NCBI GenBank assembly: GCA_021731025.1
Contig: JAKFYD010000037.1
Span: 1 to 64,000 of the forward strand
Origin: Pseudobdellovibrionaceae bacterium
GTDB lineage: Bacteria > Bdellovibrionota > Bdellovibrionia > Bdellovibrionales > Bdellovibrionaceae
Length of the DNA stretch: 64,000 bases
Direction: 5' to 3'
Shown in pieces: positions 8,566 to 16,658 of the stretch. A program made the translations under genes and the position numbers. Below the pieces are notes generated by a model that saw nothing but the letters and a program-made list of their open reading frames with translations, was not told where the DNA came from and ran no database searches. Every line of letters begins with the position of its first letter. The stretch's first letter is position 1.

Positions 8566-9183
8566 ATGGATGTCTTTTTGTTTCCCTTGGTCAATGTGAC
8601 CTTATTTCCCAAAACAACGAAACCTCTGAATATTTTTGAAAATCGTTACATTGAAATGGTTCGCGAATCGATATCGACACAGACTCCGGTAGCCATTGGT
8701 TTTATCGAAGATCCCGGCAAAGTTTATAATGTGAAGCCGGGGGAAAAAGTCGATTTCGTGCGCGAGATTGTTGGCTATGGAATTCCCCAGATCATGGAAG
8801 AGCGAAGTAACGGAACTCTGTTGGTTTTCCTTCAGGGCCAGGGGAAAGCTCGTTTAGGTCGAGTCAAGGCCTCAACAACTTCTTATTTAGTCTGCGATGC
8901 TGAAGTTGTTCCAGAAAATGTTGAAGTTGACCCAAATTTACGTGGTGCCGTTCATTCTCTGAATAAGATCTTAGCGCGATGGATTCAAACTCACATCCCT
9001 GATCAGATGCAAAGAGAAGTTTTCATGCGCAATATGACGGGACCCGAAGAGATTATCGGTGCTTTTGCCTCTTACCTTATCCGTGATTATGATCTCCAAC
9101 AAATGGCTTTAGAGTTTAACGACATCAATAAAAAGATCGAGTTTCTTTATCGTTTAGCTGAATCCAGCGAAATTACGGCCTGA
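8566..9183 (+). CDS. Lon N-terminal (substrate-binding) domain protein
   Basis: 205 residues. FLFPLVNVTLFPKTTKPLNIFENRYIEMV is the hallmark opening of the LON substrate-binding domain (PUA-like fold plus helical part), here without ATPase or protease domains. Such stand-alone proteins are common but their role is unclear; adaptor or chaperone-like functions have been proposed. ATG at 8566 has GGAG upstream. Its last 37 bases overlap, in antisense, the end of the convergent heme A synthase gene. Confidence 0.88.
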   Translation: MDVFLFPLVNVTLFPKTTKPLNIFENRYIEMVRESISTQTPVAIGFIEDPGKVYNVKPGEKVDFVREIVGYGIPQIMEERSNGTLLVFLQGQGKARLGRVKASTTSYLVCDAEVVPENVEVDPNLRGAVHSLNKILARWIQTHIPDQMQREVFMRNMTGPEEIIGAFASYLIRDYDLQQMALEFNDINKKIEFLYRLAESSEITA

Positions 9184-10067
9184 CGAATAAGCATTATCCA
9201 TAAAGCATGAGCTAAAGCTAAGTGAGTTAACTTCATCCATACGGGTGACAGCAGAAGCAAAGTAAAAATTCCGAACACCAGAGCTAAGGCTCCCGTCAGC
9301 GACGTTTGCAAATTTATTTTTTTCAGGGCTTCACTTTGGCTAGCATGGACAGATTTTCGATAGAAGTGAATGACGTAATATCCAATCAATCCTAAAGCAA
9401 GAAGTGGATGGCTTAAGCGAAGACGTAAAAGGAAATGCGACTGCTCGTTGAAGTCTTGCTTAAAACCTTCGATAAGATGAGTGCTAGGAAATAAAGTGCT
9501 CGACAGAGCAGCCCAAGCTCCTGTGATTGCAACCAGCACAAGAGCTATCAGAAAAAAGTTCTTATTGAATAATGTTTTTAATAATACGCGTGCGAATTTC
9601 TGTGATTGTTCGATCTGTGGAGTTAACACAAAGGCAGCCGTTGCTCCCACCAAGAGTAAACTGTTCAGTTGATGCAAAGACATCGCGAAAGTGCGAAAGG
9701 CGCTCGAGTTCGAACCCACCAAACCGAATAAAACTAATTTTGCACCTAGCAGGGCTTCGGTAACCATAAAAATCAGGATCATCAAAGCATAGCACCGAGC
9801 TAAAGAAGCGGGAGCAAAAATCTTTCGAGCTTGCCAGTAAAAAAACATCACAAAAATTCCGTAAATTCCCGACATCAAACGGTGAGTGTATTCCACCCAA
9901 GTTTTATTTTGAACAGCACCAGGAATGAGTTGTCCTTGGCACAGGGGCCACGTATCACCGCAACCGTCACCTGAATGAGAAATCCGAACCCATGCGCCCC
10001 ACAAAATCACGAGGAGGGTGTAAAACATCAATATTTTCCCAAAAAGGAGAATTCTTTCTTTATTCAT
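9147..10067 (-). CDS. ctaA: heme A synthase (CtaA/COX15 family)
   Basis: Membrane enzyme that oxidises heme O to heme A for aa3-type cytochrome oxidases. About 306 residues with eight hydrophobic helices. It carries the extracytoplasmic Cys pair in GDGCGDTWPLCQG, EYTHRLMSG with a heme-ligand His, LHQLNSLL, and a second-half pair (RLRLSHPLLALG, HLALAHALW). I start it at the Met at 10067 (MNKER); the open frame runs 13 codons further but would leave the divergent CDF gene almost no promoter space. No oxidase genes are adjacent. Its 3' end overlaps the Lon-N gene by 37 bases. Confidence 0.9.
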   Translation of the reverse strand: MNKERILLFGKILMFYTLLVILWGAWVRISHSGDGCGDTWPLCQGQLIPGAVQNKTWVEYTHRLMSGIYGIFVMFFYWQARKIFAPASLARCYALMILIFMVTEALLGAKLVLFGLVGSNSSAFRTFAMSLHQLNSLLLVGATAAFVLTPQIEQSQKFARVLLKTLFNKNFFLIALVLVAITGAWAALSSTLFPSTHLIEGFKQDFNEQSHFLLRLRLSHPLLALGLIGYYVIHFYRKSVHASQSEALKKINLQTSLTGALALVFGIFTLLLLSPVWMKLTHLALAHALWIMLIRQAVISLDSAKR

Positions 10068-10107
10068 TTTGCCGAAAGAGCTAACATGACGGCAAGAAGG
10101 GGTCAAT

Positions 10108-11028
10108 ATGGGGCAAGGCCACCACCATCATCATGGTCATCATCACCACCATCACGAGCATGGTCACGAACAAACCTTAAGCCGTTTGCGAATTGTCTTT
10201 TTCCTGAATTTAGCATTTGCAATTATTGAGTTGGTGGGTGGACTTTGGGCGAACAGTTTAGCGGTAACTTCAGATGCCCTTCATGATTTCGGCGATGCGC
10301 TGGCTTTAGGCTTAGCTGTCTTTTTAGAAAAATCGTCTCAACAAACTGCAAATAGCAAATACACCTATGGCTACCGAAGGCTCTCTGTGGTTTCGGCTGT
10401 TGTCTCTGGATTAATATTAATGATGGGATCTTTTTGGATTCTTAAAGAATCCGTTGAAAGATGGAGTGAGCCTCAAGTGCCTCACAGCACAGCTATGATT
10501 TTTCTGGCCTTGCTGGGTTTAAGTGTTAACGGCTACGCGGCTTGGAAAGTTTCGGGCGGAAGTTCCCTGAATGAAAAAATGATTCGCTGGCATTTGATTG
10601 AAGATGTTCTGGGGTGGCTTATTGTTTTAGTTGGCGCCATCTTTATAAAAATTTTCGAATGGCCTCAGGTCGATAGTATTTTGGCTGTGGGTTTATCCAT
10701 TTGGGTCATTTACAATGTCATTCGAAATTTGCGTCAATCTCTTGCCGTTTTTTTACAAGCCATTCCTGACGGAATGAATGTGGGAGAGATAAAAAAATCA
10801 CTGATGCAATTACCAGGTGTCGAAGACGTGCACCACATGCATCTGTGGTCACTGGATGGGGTGGAGCATATTTTAACTTCCCATGTTCGAGTTCGTGCGG
10901 ATTTTAATATTAAAACCACGGAAGAATTAAAAAAGAAAATTAAGACTCATCTTAAGCAGTTCGGAATTGTTGAAGCGACGATAGAGTTTGAGTGGTCAAC
11001 AGACGATTGCGTCGACCCTCACCACTAG
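10108..11028 (+). CDS. cation diffusion facilitator (Zn2+/heavy-metal exporter)
   Basis: 306 residues, CDF family. The first 22 residues contain 13 histidines in a metal-binding tail (GHHHHHGHHHHHHEHGHE). Six transmembrane helices follow, with the metal site NSLAVTSDALHDFGDALALG in TM2 (HxxxD) and a matching VEDVLGWLIVL in TM5. The C-terminal ~90 residues are the cytoplasmic dimerising domain (VEDVHHMHLWSLDG). Zinc is the likeliest ion, with cadmium or cobalt possible. ATG at 10108 follows AGAAGGGG. A long hairpin element begins at the last base of its stop codon. Confidence 0.93.
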   Translation: MGQGHHHHHGHHHHHHEHGHEQTLSRLRIVFFLNLAFAIIELVGGLWANSLAVTSDALHDFGDALALGLAVFLEKSSQQTANSKYTYGYRRLSVVSAVVSGLILMMGSFWILKESVERWSEPQVPHSTAMIFLALLGLSVNGYAAWKVSGGSSLNEKMIRWHLIEDVLGWLIVLVGAIFIKIFEWPQVDSILAVGLSIWVIYNVIRNLRQSLAVFLQAIPDGMNVGEIKKSLMQLPGVEDVHHMHLWSLDGVEHILTSHVRVRADFNIKTTEELKKKIKTHLKQFGIVEATIEFEWSTDDCVDPHH

Positions 11029-11151
11029 GAAGGCTTGCTAATAAACCCGGGCCCTTCGTTGCTTAGTCGGTCGGCTTGTGCGGCGTACTTTCGTACGCCT
11101 CCGCGCCTTCCTTCTGCGCGCCTCGGTCGCGGGCTTATTAGAAAGCCTTCC
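11028..11151. repeat. hairpin element A1 (variable arms, conserved core)
   Basis: Left arm 11028-11049 and right arm 11130-11151 are inverted repeats of 22 bases with 2 mismatches. The 80-base core (11050-11129) opens with CCCTTCGTTGCTTAGTCGG and contains an inner hairpin (11082-11088 with 11093-11099). About 30 bases at the start of the core and CGCCTCGG near its end recur in element A2 at 49085-49168, whereas the outer arms differ. The left arm starts on the last base of the CDF stop codon. It lies between convergent genes and could act as a two-way terminator; GTTTTTT occurs downstream at 11167-11173. Confidence 0.75.
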
Positions 11152-11187
11152 CCATCTTCGAGCGGAGTTTTTTCTGAAATCAGAACC

Positions 11188-11691
11188 TTAATTAGTTGAG
11201 CTGAGTCGCTTTTTTATTTCTGCGATGTTTTTGCGGAAATTTTCTTTGGATTCTTTGGTGAAACCTTTTTCGGTTTTTAGGACTTCACCGTTTTTGTTGA
11301 TGAAATAGAGGATGGGTAAGGCGCTGACTTTCAGTTTTTGCGCGAGTTCTTTTTTTTCATCGTGAAGAACCCAGGTGTCGAGAGGAATTTTTTTAAGAAA
11401 ATCGAGAGCCTGTTCTTTTTTTGTATCCATATTGATGGCGACGAGTGTCCAATGGGTTAACTTCATTTTTTTAAGTTCTTCCGTGTAAAAGGGAAGTGAT
11501 TCAAGACAGGGGGCACACCAGGATGCCCAAAAATCAACCAGGTAAACTTCGGATTTCTTCTCAATTAAACTTTTAACAGTACGCTCATTCAAGCTGATGG
11601 ATGGCCAATCCTCTTTAGGATTTATTTTTAATGTTTCGGTATAAGCCTGAAGGGATAAAGAAAAAATAAATAGGAACGAAATGAGTTTCAT
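11188..11691 (-). CDS. TlpA-like thioredoxin, exported
   Basis: 167 residues. A signal peptide (MKLISFLFIFSLSLQAYT) precedes a thioredoxin fold with the active site WASWCAPCLESLPF near residue 73 and the cis-Pro region VSALPILYFINKNG. The family reduces or oxidises periplasmic thiols, often in cytochrome c maturation; the many CxxCH proteins at the far end of this window may be clients, but that is conjecture. It lies 2 bases after the AarF-like kinase gene on the minus strand, so the two are one transcription unit. Confidence 0.88.
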   Translation of the reverse strand: MKLISFLFIFSLSLQAYTETLKINPKEDWPSISLNERTVKSLIEKKSEVYLVDFWASWCAPCLESLPFYTEELKKMKLTHWTLVAINMDTKKEQALDFLKKIPLDTWVLHDEKKELAQKLKVSALPILYFINKNGEVLKTEKGFTKESKENFRKNIAEIKKRLSSTN

Positions 11692-11693
11692 AA

Positions 11694-13076
11694 TTAGACC
11701 CTTTCTAAATATTTCAAGAGAAGATCGCGCGCTTTAATTTTAGCCTGGAGCAAGCTTAGGAACACAAAGACTCCACCGGTTTTCCTGTCGATGAAGACTA
11801 TTTCTCGAGGGGGGGTGCGCCAAGAAAATTCTTTGATCATGGCAAAAACTTTTTGCGAAAGTCTTTTGGGAAGATCGGTGTTTTTCCAATCGTAAGTCCC
11901 ATCCGCAGCAATTTGCCCCCGATTGCGACGATCTTCATGTAAAATGAAGGGCTCTACGGTTTCAAAACAAAATTCTTCAAAAACCTTAATTAAATCGGTT
12001 GGGTCATTTTTATGTATAAATTTAAGTTGTTCCGCCGCGCTGTACAAGAGTCTACGATCATTCAGCAAAGCACCGCGAATCATCATGTAATAGGTCTGCA
12101 AAAATTCATCCGAGTATCTGCGGGTGGCGCCAAAGTCAAAAAGCACAAGTTGATCTTGGCCTTGGTTATCGACCCGAATTCTATAATTACCAAAATGAGG
12201 GTCGGTCTGCATTTCTTTCCAGATAAAAAGTTCCATAAAATAAAGCTCAAGAAAATTAAGAGCTAAATCATTTCGGCGAGTTTGGCTTAAAGAAAGAATT
12301 GCGGGATCGTCAACTCGCAGTCCACTTTCATAGGTGGTTGCTAGAATTCTTTGGTTCGAAAATTCTTTAATAACTCTTGGGACAATAAATCTTTTATCGT
12401 CTTTTAAGCGTTCACGAAATTCTTCGGTGTGTTTTGCTTCAATTCTGTAATCGGTTTCTTGAATGAGCATCTCACGAACTTCGTTGAAGATAGGATCCAT
12501 ATTTAAATTTTGCGGTAATATTTTAAGTAAACTTAAAAAAGACTTAATAGCTTTAAGATCACTATCGATCGCTTTATCAACTCGAGGGTATTGAATTTTT
12601 AAAACGATTTCTTCCCCCGTTGATTTGATCTTTGCACGGTGAACCTGACCTAATGAAGCACAAGCTAAAGCTTCTTTTTCGATGTCCAAGTCATTGAATC
12701 TTTCGGCAGAAAGTTCTTGGCGCAGGATTTTTTCCATGGCTGGCCATGCCAGTGCTGCTGAATCTTGCTGCAGTGTCTTTAAGAGCAAATTAATTTCTTC
12801 AGGGAAAAAGTATTCGCCATACATTGAAAGCATTTGCCCGGCTTTCATCAAGCTTCCCTTCAATTCTCCGACTTCAAGGCTGAAGGAGAGAGCCTGCCTT
12901 TTTAGAAAGGCATTCCAGGTCAGTTGTTTGGCTTCTTTTTCTTTCATCAAAGAGGTTATACTTTGCCCTGCCATTTGCGCACCGGCATTGAGTGAAAGTT
13001 TAGCCATGCTCATGGTCCGAGAAAAAACAGAAGTTTTGATTTTATTTATCGTTTTGCGATCTTTTTTGTCAGCCAT
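11694..13076 (-). CDS. AarF/UbiB (ABC1/ADCK) family kinase-like protein
   Basis: 460 residues. The ABC1-specific motif KAGQMLSMYGEYFFPEEI (KxGQ) is near residue 61. VHRAKIKSTGEEIVLKIQYP supplies the ATP-binding Lys, DPHFGNYRI is the catalytic-loop equivalent and LFDFGATR the metal-binding DFG. Family members are atypical kinases or ATPases required for ubiquinone biosynthesis or lipid handling at membranes. No C-terminal transmembrane pair as in E. coli UbiB, so it may be an ABC1 protein of other function. Coupled with the downstream thioredoxin gene. Confidence 0.86.
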   Translation of the reverse strand: MADKKDRKTINKIKTSVFSRTMSMAKLSLNAGAQMAGQSITSLMKEKEAKQLTWNAFLKRQALSFSLEVGELKGSLMKAGQMLSMYGEYFFPEEINLLLKTLQQDSAALAWPAMEKILRQELSAERFNDLDIEKEALACASLGQVHRAKIKSTGEEIVLKIQYPRVDKAIDSDLKAIKSFLSLLKILPQNLNMDPIFNEVREMLIQETDYRIEAKHTEEFRERLKDDKRFIVPRVIKEFSNQRILATTYESGLRVDDPAILSLSQTRRNDLALNFLELYFMELFIWKEMQTDPHFGNYRIRVDNQGQDQLVLFDFGATRRYSDEFLQTYYMMIRGALLNDRRLLYSAAEQLKFIHKNDPTDLIKVFEEFCFETVEPFILHEDRRNRGQIAADGTYDWKNTDLPKRLSQKVFAMIKEFSWRTPPREIVFIDRKTGGVFVFLSLLQAKIKARDLLLKYLERV

Positions 13077-13140
13077 AGTTTCCCGAGTTTACCTGGATTT
13101 TTGGGCTTCATAAATATACAATCAAAACCGAGGCTGAGGA

Positions 13141-14457
13141 ATGTCAAAATTAACAATTTTCTGGTTTCGTCGAGATTTAAGGCTCAAAGACAATCACGCT
13201 TTGTTTCGGGCTTTAAGCGCATCAAGTCATGTGCAAGCTATCTTTATTTTTGACCCACATATTCTGAACTCATTGAAAGTGAAAACGGATGCCCGAGTTC
13301 ATTTTATTCACGAAAATCTTAAAAAGTTGAAAAGTGATTTCGTCGACCAGCAAAGCGATTTACAAGTGCACTTTGGTGATCCCTTGCAGGTCTTTAAGAA
13401 AATTCTTGGTCATCACAAGGTTGAGGCTGTCTACGCCAACCATGACTATGAGCCATACGCTCGACAACGCGATGAAAACATCCGTCAGTTTTTAGATCGC
13501 AGAGGGATTTCATTTCATACATTTAAAGATCAAGTGATTTTCGAGAAAGATGAGATTGTTTCGAAGTCAGATCGGCCTTACACGGTTTACACTCCTTATA
13601 AAAAAGCTTGGTTATCGAAGTTGAACAGTGAAGCTCTCAAAGAGTATCCAAGTCAGAAAAAATTAAAAAATTTAAACCTTGTACGATCTCCCAGTCGGAT
13701 GTTGAAACTTGAAGACATCGGTTTTTCACCATCCGAAAGAATTTTTGAAATAAAAAATCTAAAAGGCTCCTGGTTAAAAAGTTATGGGAATCAAAGAGAT
13801 TTCCTGTTTCTTCCTGATGGAACATCGCGAATGGGTGTTCATTTGCGTTTTGGCACTGTCAGTGTGCGGACCGTGGTTAAAACCGCAGTGAAAGCCAGCG
13901 ATTCATGGCTTTCAGAACTCATCTGGCGAGAATTTTTTATGCAAATTCTTTGGAATTTCCCCCACGTCGAGAAAAAATCTTTTCGTCCTGCCTATGATAA
14001 AATTGTGTGGAGAAAAAATAAAAGCGATTTCAAGAAATGGTGTGACGGAAACACCGGCTACCCCTTAGTTGATGCCGGTCTGCGAGAACTCAATGCCACA
14101 GGACATATGCACAATCGTGCGCGAATGGTGACCGCTAGTTTTTTGTGTAAGCATTTACTGCTTCCCTGGTCTTGGGGTGAAAAATATTTTGCCGAGAAGC
14201 TGAATGATTACGAATTGGCCGCAAACAACGGAAATTGGCAGTGGGTTGCAGGCTGTGGATGTGATGCCTCTCCTTACTTCCGAATCTTTAATCCTGAAAT
14301 TCAAAGAAAAAAATTTGATCCTGACTGTGAATACATTCGCAAATGGGTCCCGGAATATGGAACTGAAAAATATCCGGCACCCATCGTTAATCATCAGTTT
14401 GCAATTATCAGAGCCTTAAGGACCTACAACGAAACACTCAAAGGAAAACGCACTTAA
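13141..14457 (+). CDS. phr: deoxyribodipyrimidine photolyase / cryptochrome family
   Basis: 438 residues, FAD-dependent blue-light repair of pyrimidine dimers. The N-terminal photolyase domain starts with IFWFRRDLRLKDNHALFRAL. The FAD-binding half contains ELIWREFFMQILWNFP, CDGNTGYPLVDAGLRELNATGHMHNRARM and NNGNWQWVAGCGCDASPYFRIFNP, all class-I photolyase signatures. It is ~30 residues shorter than the E. coli enzyme. GAGG precedes the ATG. Its TAA overlaps the next ATG (TAATG), so it is coupled to the epimerase gene. Confidence 0.92.
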   Translation: MSKLTIFWFRRDLRLKDNHALFRALSASSHVQAIFIFDPHILNSLKVKTDARVHFIHENLKKLKSDFVDQQSDLQVHFGDPLQVFKKILGHHKVEAVYANHDYEPYARQRDENIRQFLDRRGISFHTFKDQVIFEKDEIVSKSDRPYTVYTPYKKAWLSKLNSEALKEYPSQKKLKNLNLVRSPSRMLKLEDIGFSPSERIFEIKNLKGSWLKSYGNQRDFLFLPDGTSRMGVHLRFGTVSVRTVVKTAVKASDSWLSELIWREFFMQILWNFPHVEKKSFRPAYDKIVWRKNKSDFKKWCDGNTGYPLVDAGLRELNATGHMHNRARMVTASFLCKHLLLPWSWGEKYFAEKLNDYELAANNGNWQWVAGCGCDASPYFRIFNPEIQRKKFDPDCEYIRKWVPEYGTEKYPAPIVNHQFAIIRALRTYNETLKGKRT

Positions 14458-15377
14458 TGGAAATTTTAATTACGGGAGCCACGGGCCTAGTCGGAAGTCA
14501 TTTAATTCCAGAGCTTTTAAAAAAGGGTCACAGTTTGACGGCAGTGACTCGGGATCGGAGTACCGCAAGTCAAATTTTACCTAAAGAAGTTAATGTTGTT
14601 GAAGGGAACCTGTCCTCGGCACCACTCAAAGAAAATCTTCAGCACATCAAGGCGGTGATTCACTTGATGGGTGAATCAGTTGCAGGTCGGTGGAGTTCAA
14701 AGAAAAAAGAAAAAATTTATAATTCACGAATCAACAGCACGAAACATTTAATTCAAAGCTTCTCGAAAGCACCAGAAATATTTATATCATCATCGGCCAT
14801 TGGAATCTATGGGGATCGCGGTGAAGAACTTCTGACGGAACAGAGCCAGTCAGGAAATGATTTTTTAGCTCAGGTTTGTCGTCAGTGGGAGTCCGAGGCC
14901 TTAAATGTCTTGTCGCGTTCGCAGGAAAAACAATGTCGAGCTCTTCAATTGCGCACGGGTTTAGTTTTGTCCGCACGGGGAGGGGCTCTCAAAAAAATGC
15001 TTCCCGCCTTTAAGCTTGGGCTGGGGGGGAAATTAGGCAATGGGCAACAGTGGATGAGCTGGATTCATATCCAGGATCTTGTGCGGCTTTTTTGTTTTGC
15101 TCTTGAAACTTCGTCTTTATCAGGTCCCATAAACGCGACAACTGAAAATCCAATACGAAATGTTGAATTTACGAAAACTTTGGCTGATGCTCTTGGTCGC
15201 TCTGTGGGTCCATCGGTACCGGCTTTAGTTTTGAAAGCAACATTTGGCGAAGCAGCGACGCTTTTCTTATCTTCACAGAAAGTGGTTCCGGAAAAACTAC
15301 ATCATAGCGGTTTTCAGTTTGAATACCCAACTTTGAAGAAAGCCGTAGAAAATATTTTTCAAGTTACATCCAATTAA
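14457..15377 (+). CDS. TIGR01777-type NAD(P)-dependent epimerase (SDR39U1/YfcH-like)
   Basis: 306 residues, extended SDR fold. ITGATGLVGSHLIPELLKKG is the nucleotide-binding Gly-rich loop. VIHLMGESVAGRWSSKKKEKIYNSR is diagnostic of the TIGR01777 group, ISSSAIGIYGDRG holds the Tyr, and QWMSWIHIQDLVRLF the later motif. Substrate unknown. Its stop is shared with the convergent gloB gene through a TTAA at 15374-15377. Confidence 0.88.
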   Translation: MEILITGATGLVGSHLIPELLKKGHSLTAVTRDRSTASQILPKEVNVVEGNLSSAPLKENLQHIKAVIHLMGESVAGRWSSKKKEKIYNSRINSTKHLIQSFSKAPEIFISSSAIGIYGDRGEELLTEQSQSGNDFLAQVCRQWESEALNVLSRSQEKQCRALQLRTGLVLSARGGALKKMLPAFKLGLGGKLGNGQQWMSWIHIQDLVRLFCFALETSSLSGPINATTENPIRNVEFTKTLADALGRSVGPSVPALVLKATFGEAATLFLSSQKVVPEKLHHSGFQFEYPTLKKAVENIFQVTSN

Positions 15378-16123
15378 AAGTTATTGCGAGCCGATCGAAG
15401 TTCCTTGAATTCTTCTGGCGTTTGCGCCAACAAAAATGGGTTGAGCATTTTGTCTTTACCGAGCAGAAAGGGGATTGTGGGTTGATTTTTTTCCCTCAGC
15501 GCGGTGATTTCTTGATGGGCTTCTACTAATTTTTTTAGCAAATTCTGATTTTGTTGTTTCTTCGCCCAGGCCATACTGAACTCAAGGTTTTTTTGGCTGT
15601 ATTCATGGGTACAATAAACCAAAGTTGAATCCGGTAAAGATTTAATTTGCTGTAAACTTTGATAGGCCGTTGAGAAATCACCTTCGAAAAGTCGACCGCA
15701 ACCATATCGAAAAAGAACATCTCCTGAAAATAGCCATCCTTTTTCTGCTTCAAAGTAAGCCAAATGATCTAAAGTGTGTCCCGGCAATTTCAAGACATCA
15801 AAATGAAGACCAGCAATCTGCAGACGTTCGCCGCCTTTCAATCCATGTTGGATTTCGGGCACTTTGTTTCGAGAGACCTCCGGTCCCCAAACTTCACAAG
15901 AAAAGTTTTGTGTCAGTTCACTGAGCCCATCGACATGATCCCAGTGATGGTGAGTGATTAAAATTTTCAGTTTCACATTCTTTCTGGATTCTAAATCTTT
16001 TATTAAGGTCGAGGCTTCGCCAGGATCAATGACAAGCACTAGGTTCGAATTCTCTGCATCTTCAACGGTGAAGATGTAATTATCCGTATAGGCGGGGATG
16101 ATTCGAGTGGACAGCTGCGACAT
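15374..16123 (-). CDS. gloB: hydroxyacylglutathione hydrolase (glyoxalase II) or close MBL relative
   Basis: 249 residues, metallo-beta-lactamase fold. The metal site THHHWDHVDGL lies near residue 57, followed by LPGHTLDHLAYF, LFSGDVLFRYGCGRLFEG and YCTHEYSQKNLEFS, all in the glyoxalase II pattern. It hydrolyses S-lactoylglutathione in methylglyoxal detoxification. AGGAG precedes the ATG. Terminal residues are shorter than in some GloB proteins but fit the family's C-terminal helical domain. Confidence 0.88.
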   Translation of the reverse strand: MSQLSTRIIPAYTDNYIFTVEDAENSNLVLVIDPGEASTLIKDLESRKNVKLKILITHHHWDHVDGLSELTQNFSCEVWGPEVSRNKVPEIQHGLKGGERLQIAGLHFDVLKLPGHTLDHLAYFEAEKGWLFSGDVLFRYGCGRLFEGDFSTAYQSLQQIKSLPDSTLVYCTHEYSQKNLEFSMAWAKKQQNQNLLKKLVEAHQEITALREKNQPTIPFLLGKDKMLNPFLLAQTPEEFKELRSARNNF

Positions 16124-16176
16124 ATTTTAACTCCTGCTGTTTCCGGATGAAAGGCCGGGAGCTCGTTTATATACCT

Positions 16177-16204
16177 TTATCACAATCTGTCTGTGTTTTA
16201 ACAT
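16177..16204 (+). promoter_or_regulatory. putative promoter of the BFD-domain gene
   Basis: TTATCA (16177-16182), 16-base spacer ending in TGTGTTT, then TAACAT (16199-16204), 8 bases before the ATG at 16213. It would place transcription initiation next to the start codon and favours 16213 over the upstream ATG at 16147. Confidence 0.4.
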
Positions 16205-16212
16205 TGAAAAGT

Positions 16213-16656
16213 ATGACGAAAGAGAAGCCTAAAAGCATCCAAGTTCACTTAAACGGGCGGGACCACCTTGAGTTCAGCGAGGATCAAGGCAAAAGCCAAT
16301 TCCGATTTATTGGTTGTCATGAATTGAATCAATTTTTAACAAATTATCGTCAACATCACGGGGACAATATTAAAAGTTGGCCTTTGCCTGAAGGTCTCAG
16401 TCACAGTGAACTTTTATTAAAAGAACTGCTTCTGAAAATTAAGGGCCAATGGAATTTCCCTTATCAAGCTGATGAACTCTGTCATTGTCGCTGTGTACCC
16501 ACAGCCATTGTCGATCAAGCTATTCTTGCAGGAGCTCACACTCCTGAAGCCGTTTCTCGGTGGACATCAGCTTCTACCGCTTGTGGAACTTGTCGCAGTG
16601 ATGTTGAAAAAATGATCAACTACCGTTTAGGCTTAAAAGATAAAGTGAAGGCATAA
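16213..16656 (+). CDS. BFD-like [2Fe-2S] domain protein
   Basis: 147 residues from this start (an in-frame ATG at 16147 would add 22 residues). The N-terminal ~90 residues are of unknown fold. The C-terminal part has CHCRCVPTAIVDQAIL and STACGTCRSDVEKMI, the CxC...CxxC pattern of BFD-like ferredoxin domains that hold a [2Fe-2S] cluster. Probably an electron-transfer or iron-storage partner. The serine protease gene begins 2 bases after the stop, and a second BFD-like gene lies convergently at 17940. Confidence 0.75.
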   Translation: MTKEKPKSIQVHLNGRDHLEFSEDQGKSQFRFIGCHELNQFLTNYRQHHGDNIKSWPLPEGLSHSELLLKELLLKIKGQWNFPYQADELCHCRCVPTAIVDQAILAGAHTPEAVSRWTSASTACGTCRSDVEKMINYRLGLKDKVKA

Positions 16657-16658
16657 CC

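Noticed and set aside
10108-10180. CAT/CAC-rich run as a simple-sequence repeat
   Set aside because: It encodes the His-rich metal-binding N-terminus of the CDF protein.
11028-11151. Elements A and B as miniature insertion sequences
   Set aside because: No target-site duplication can be seen, and outer arms differ between copies, which transposon ends do not do.
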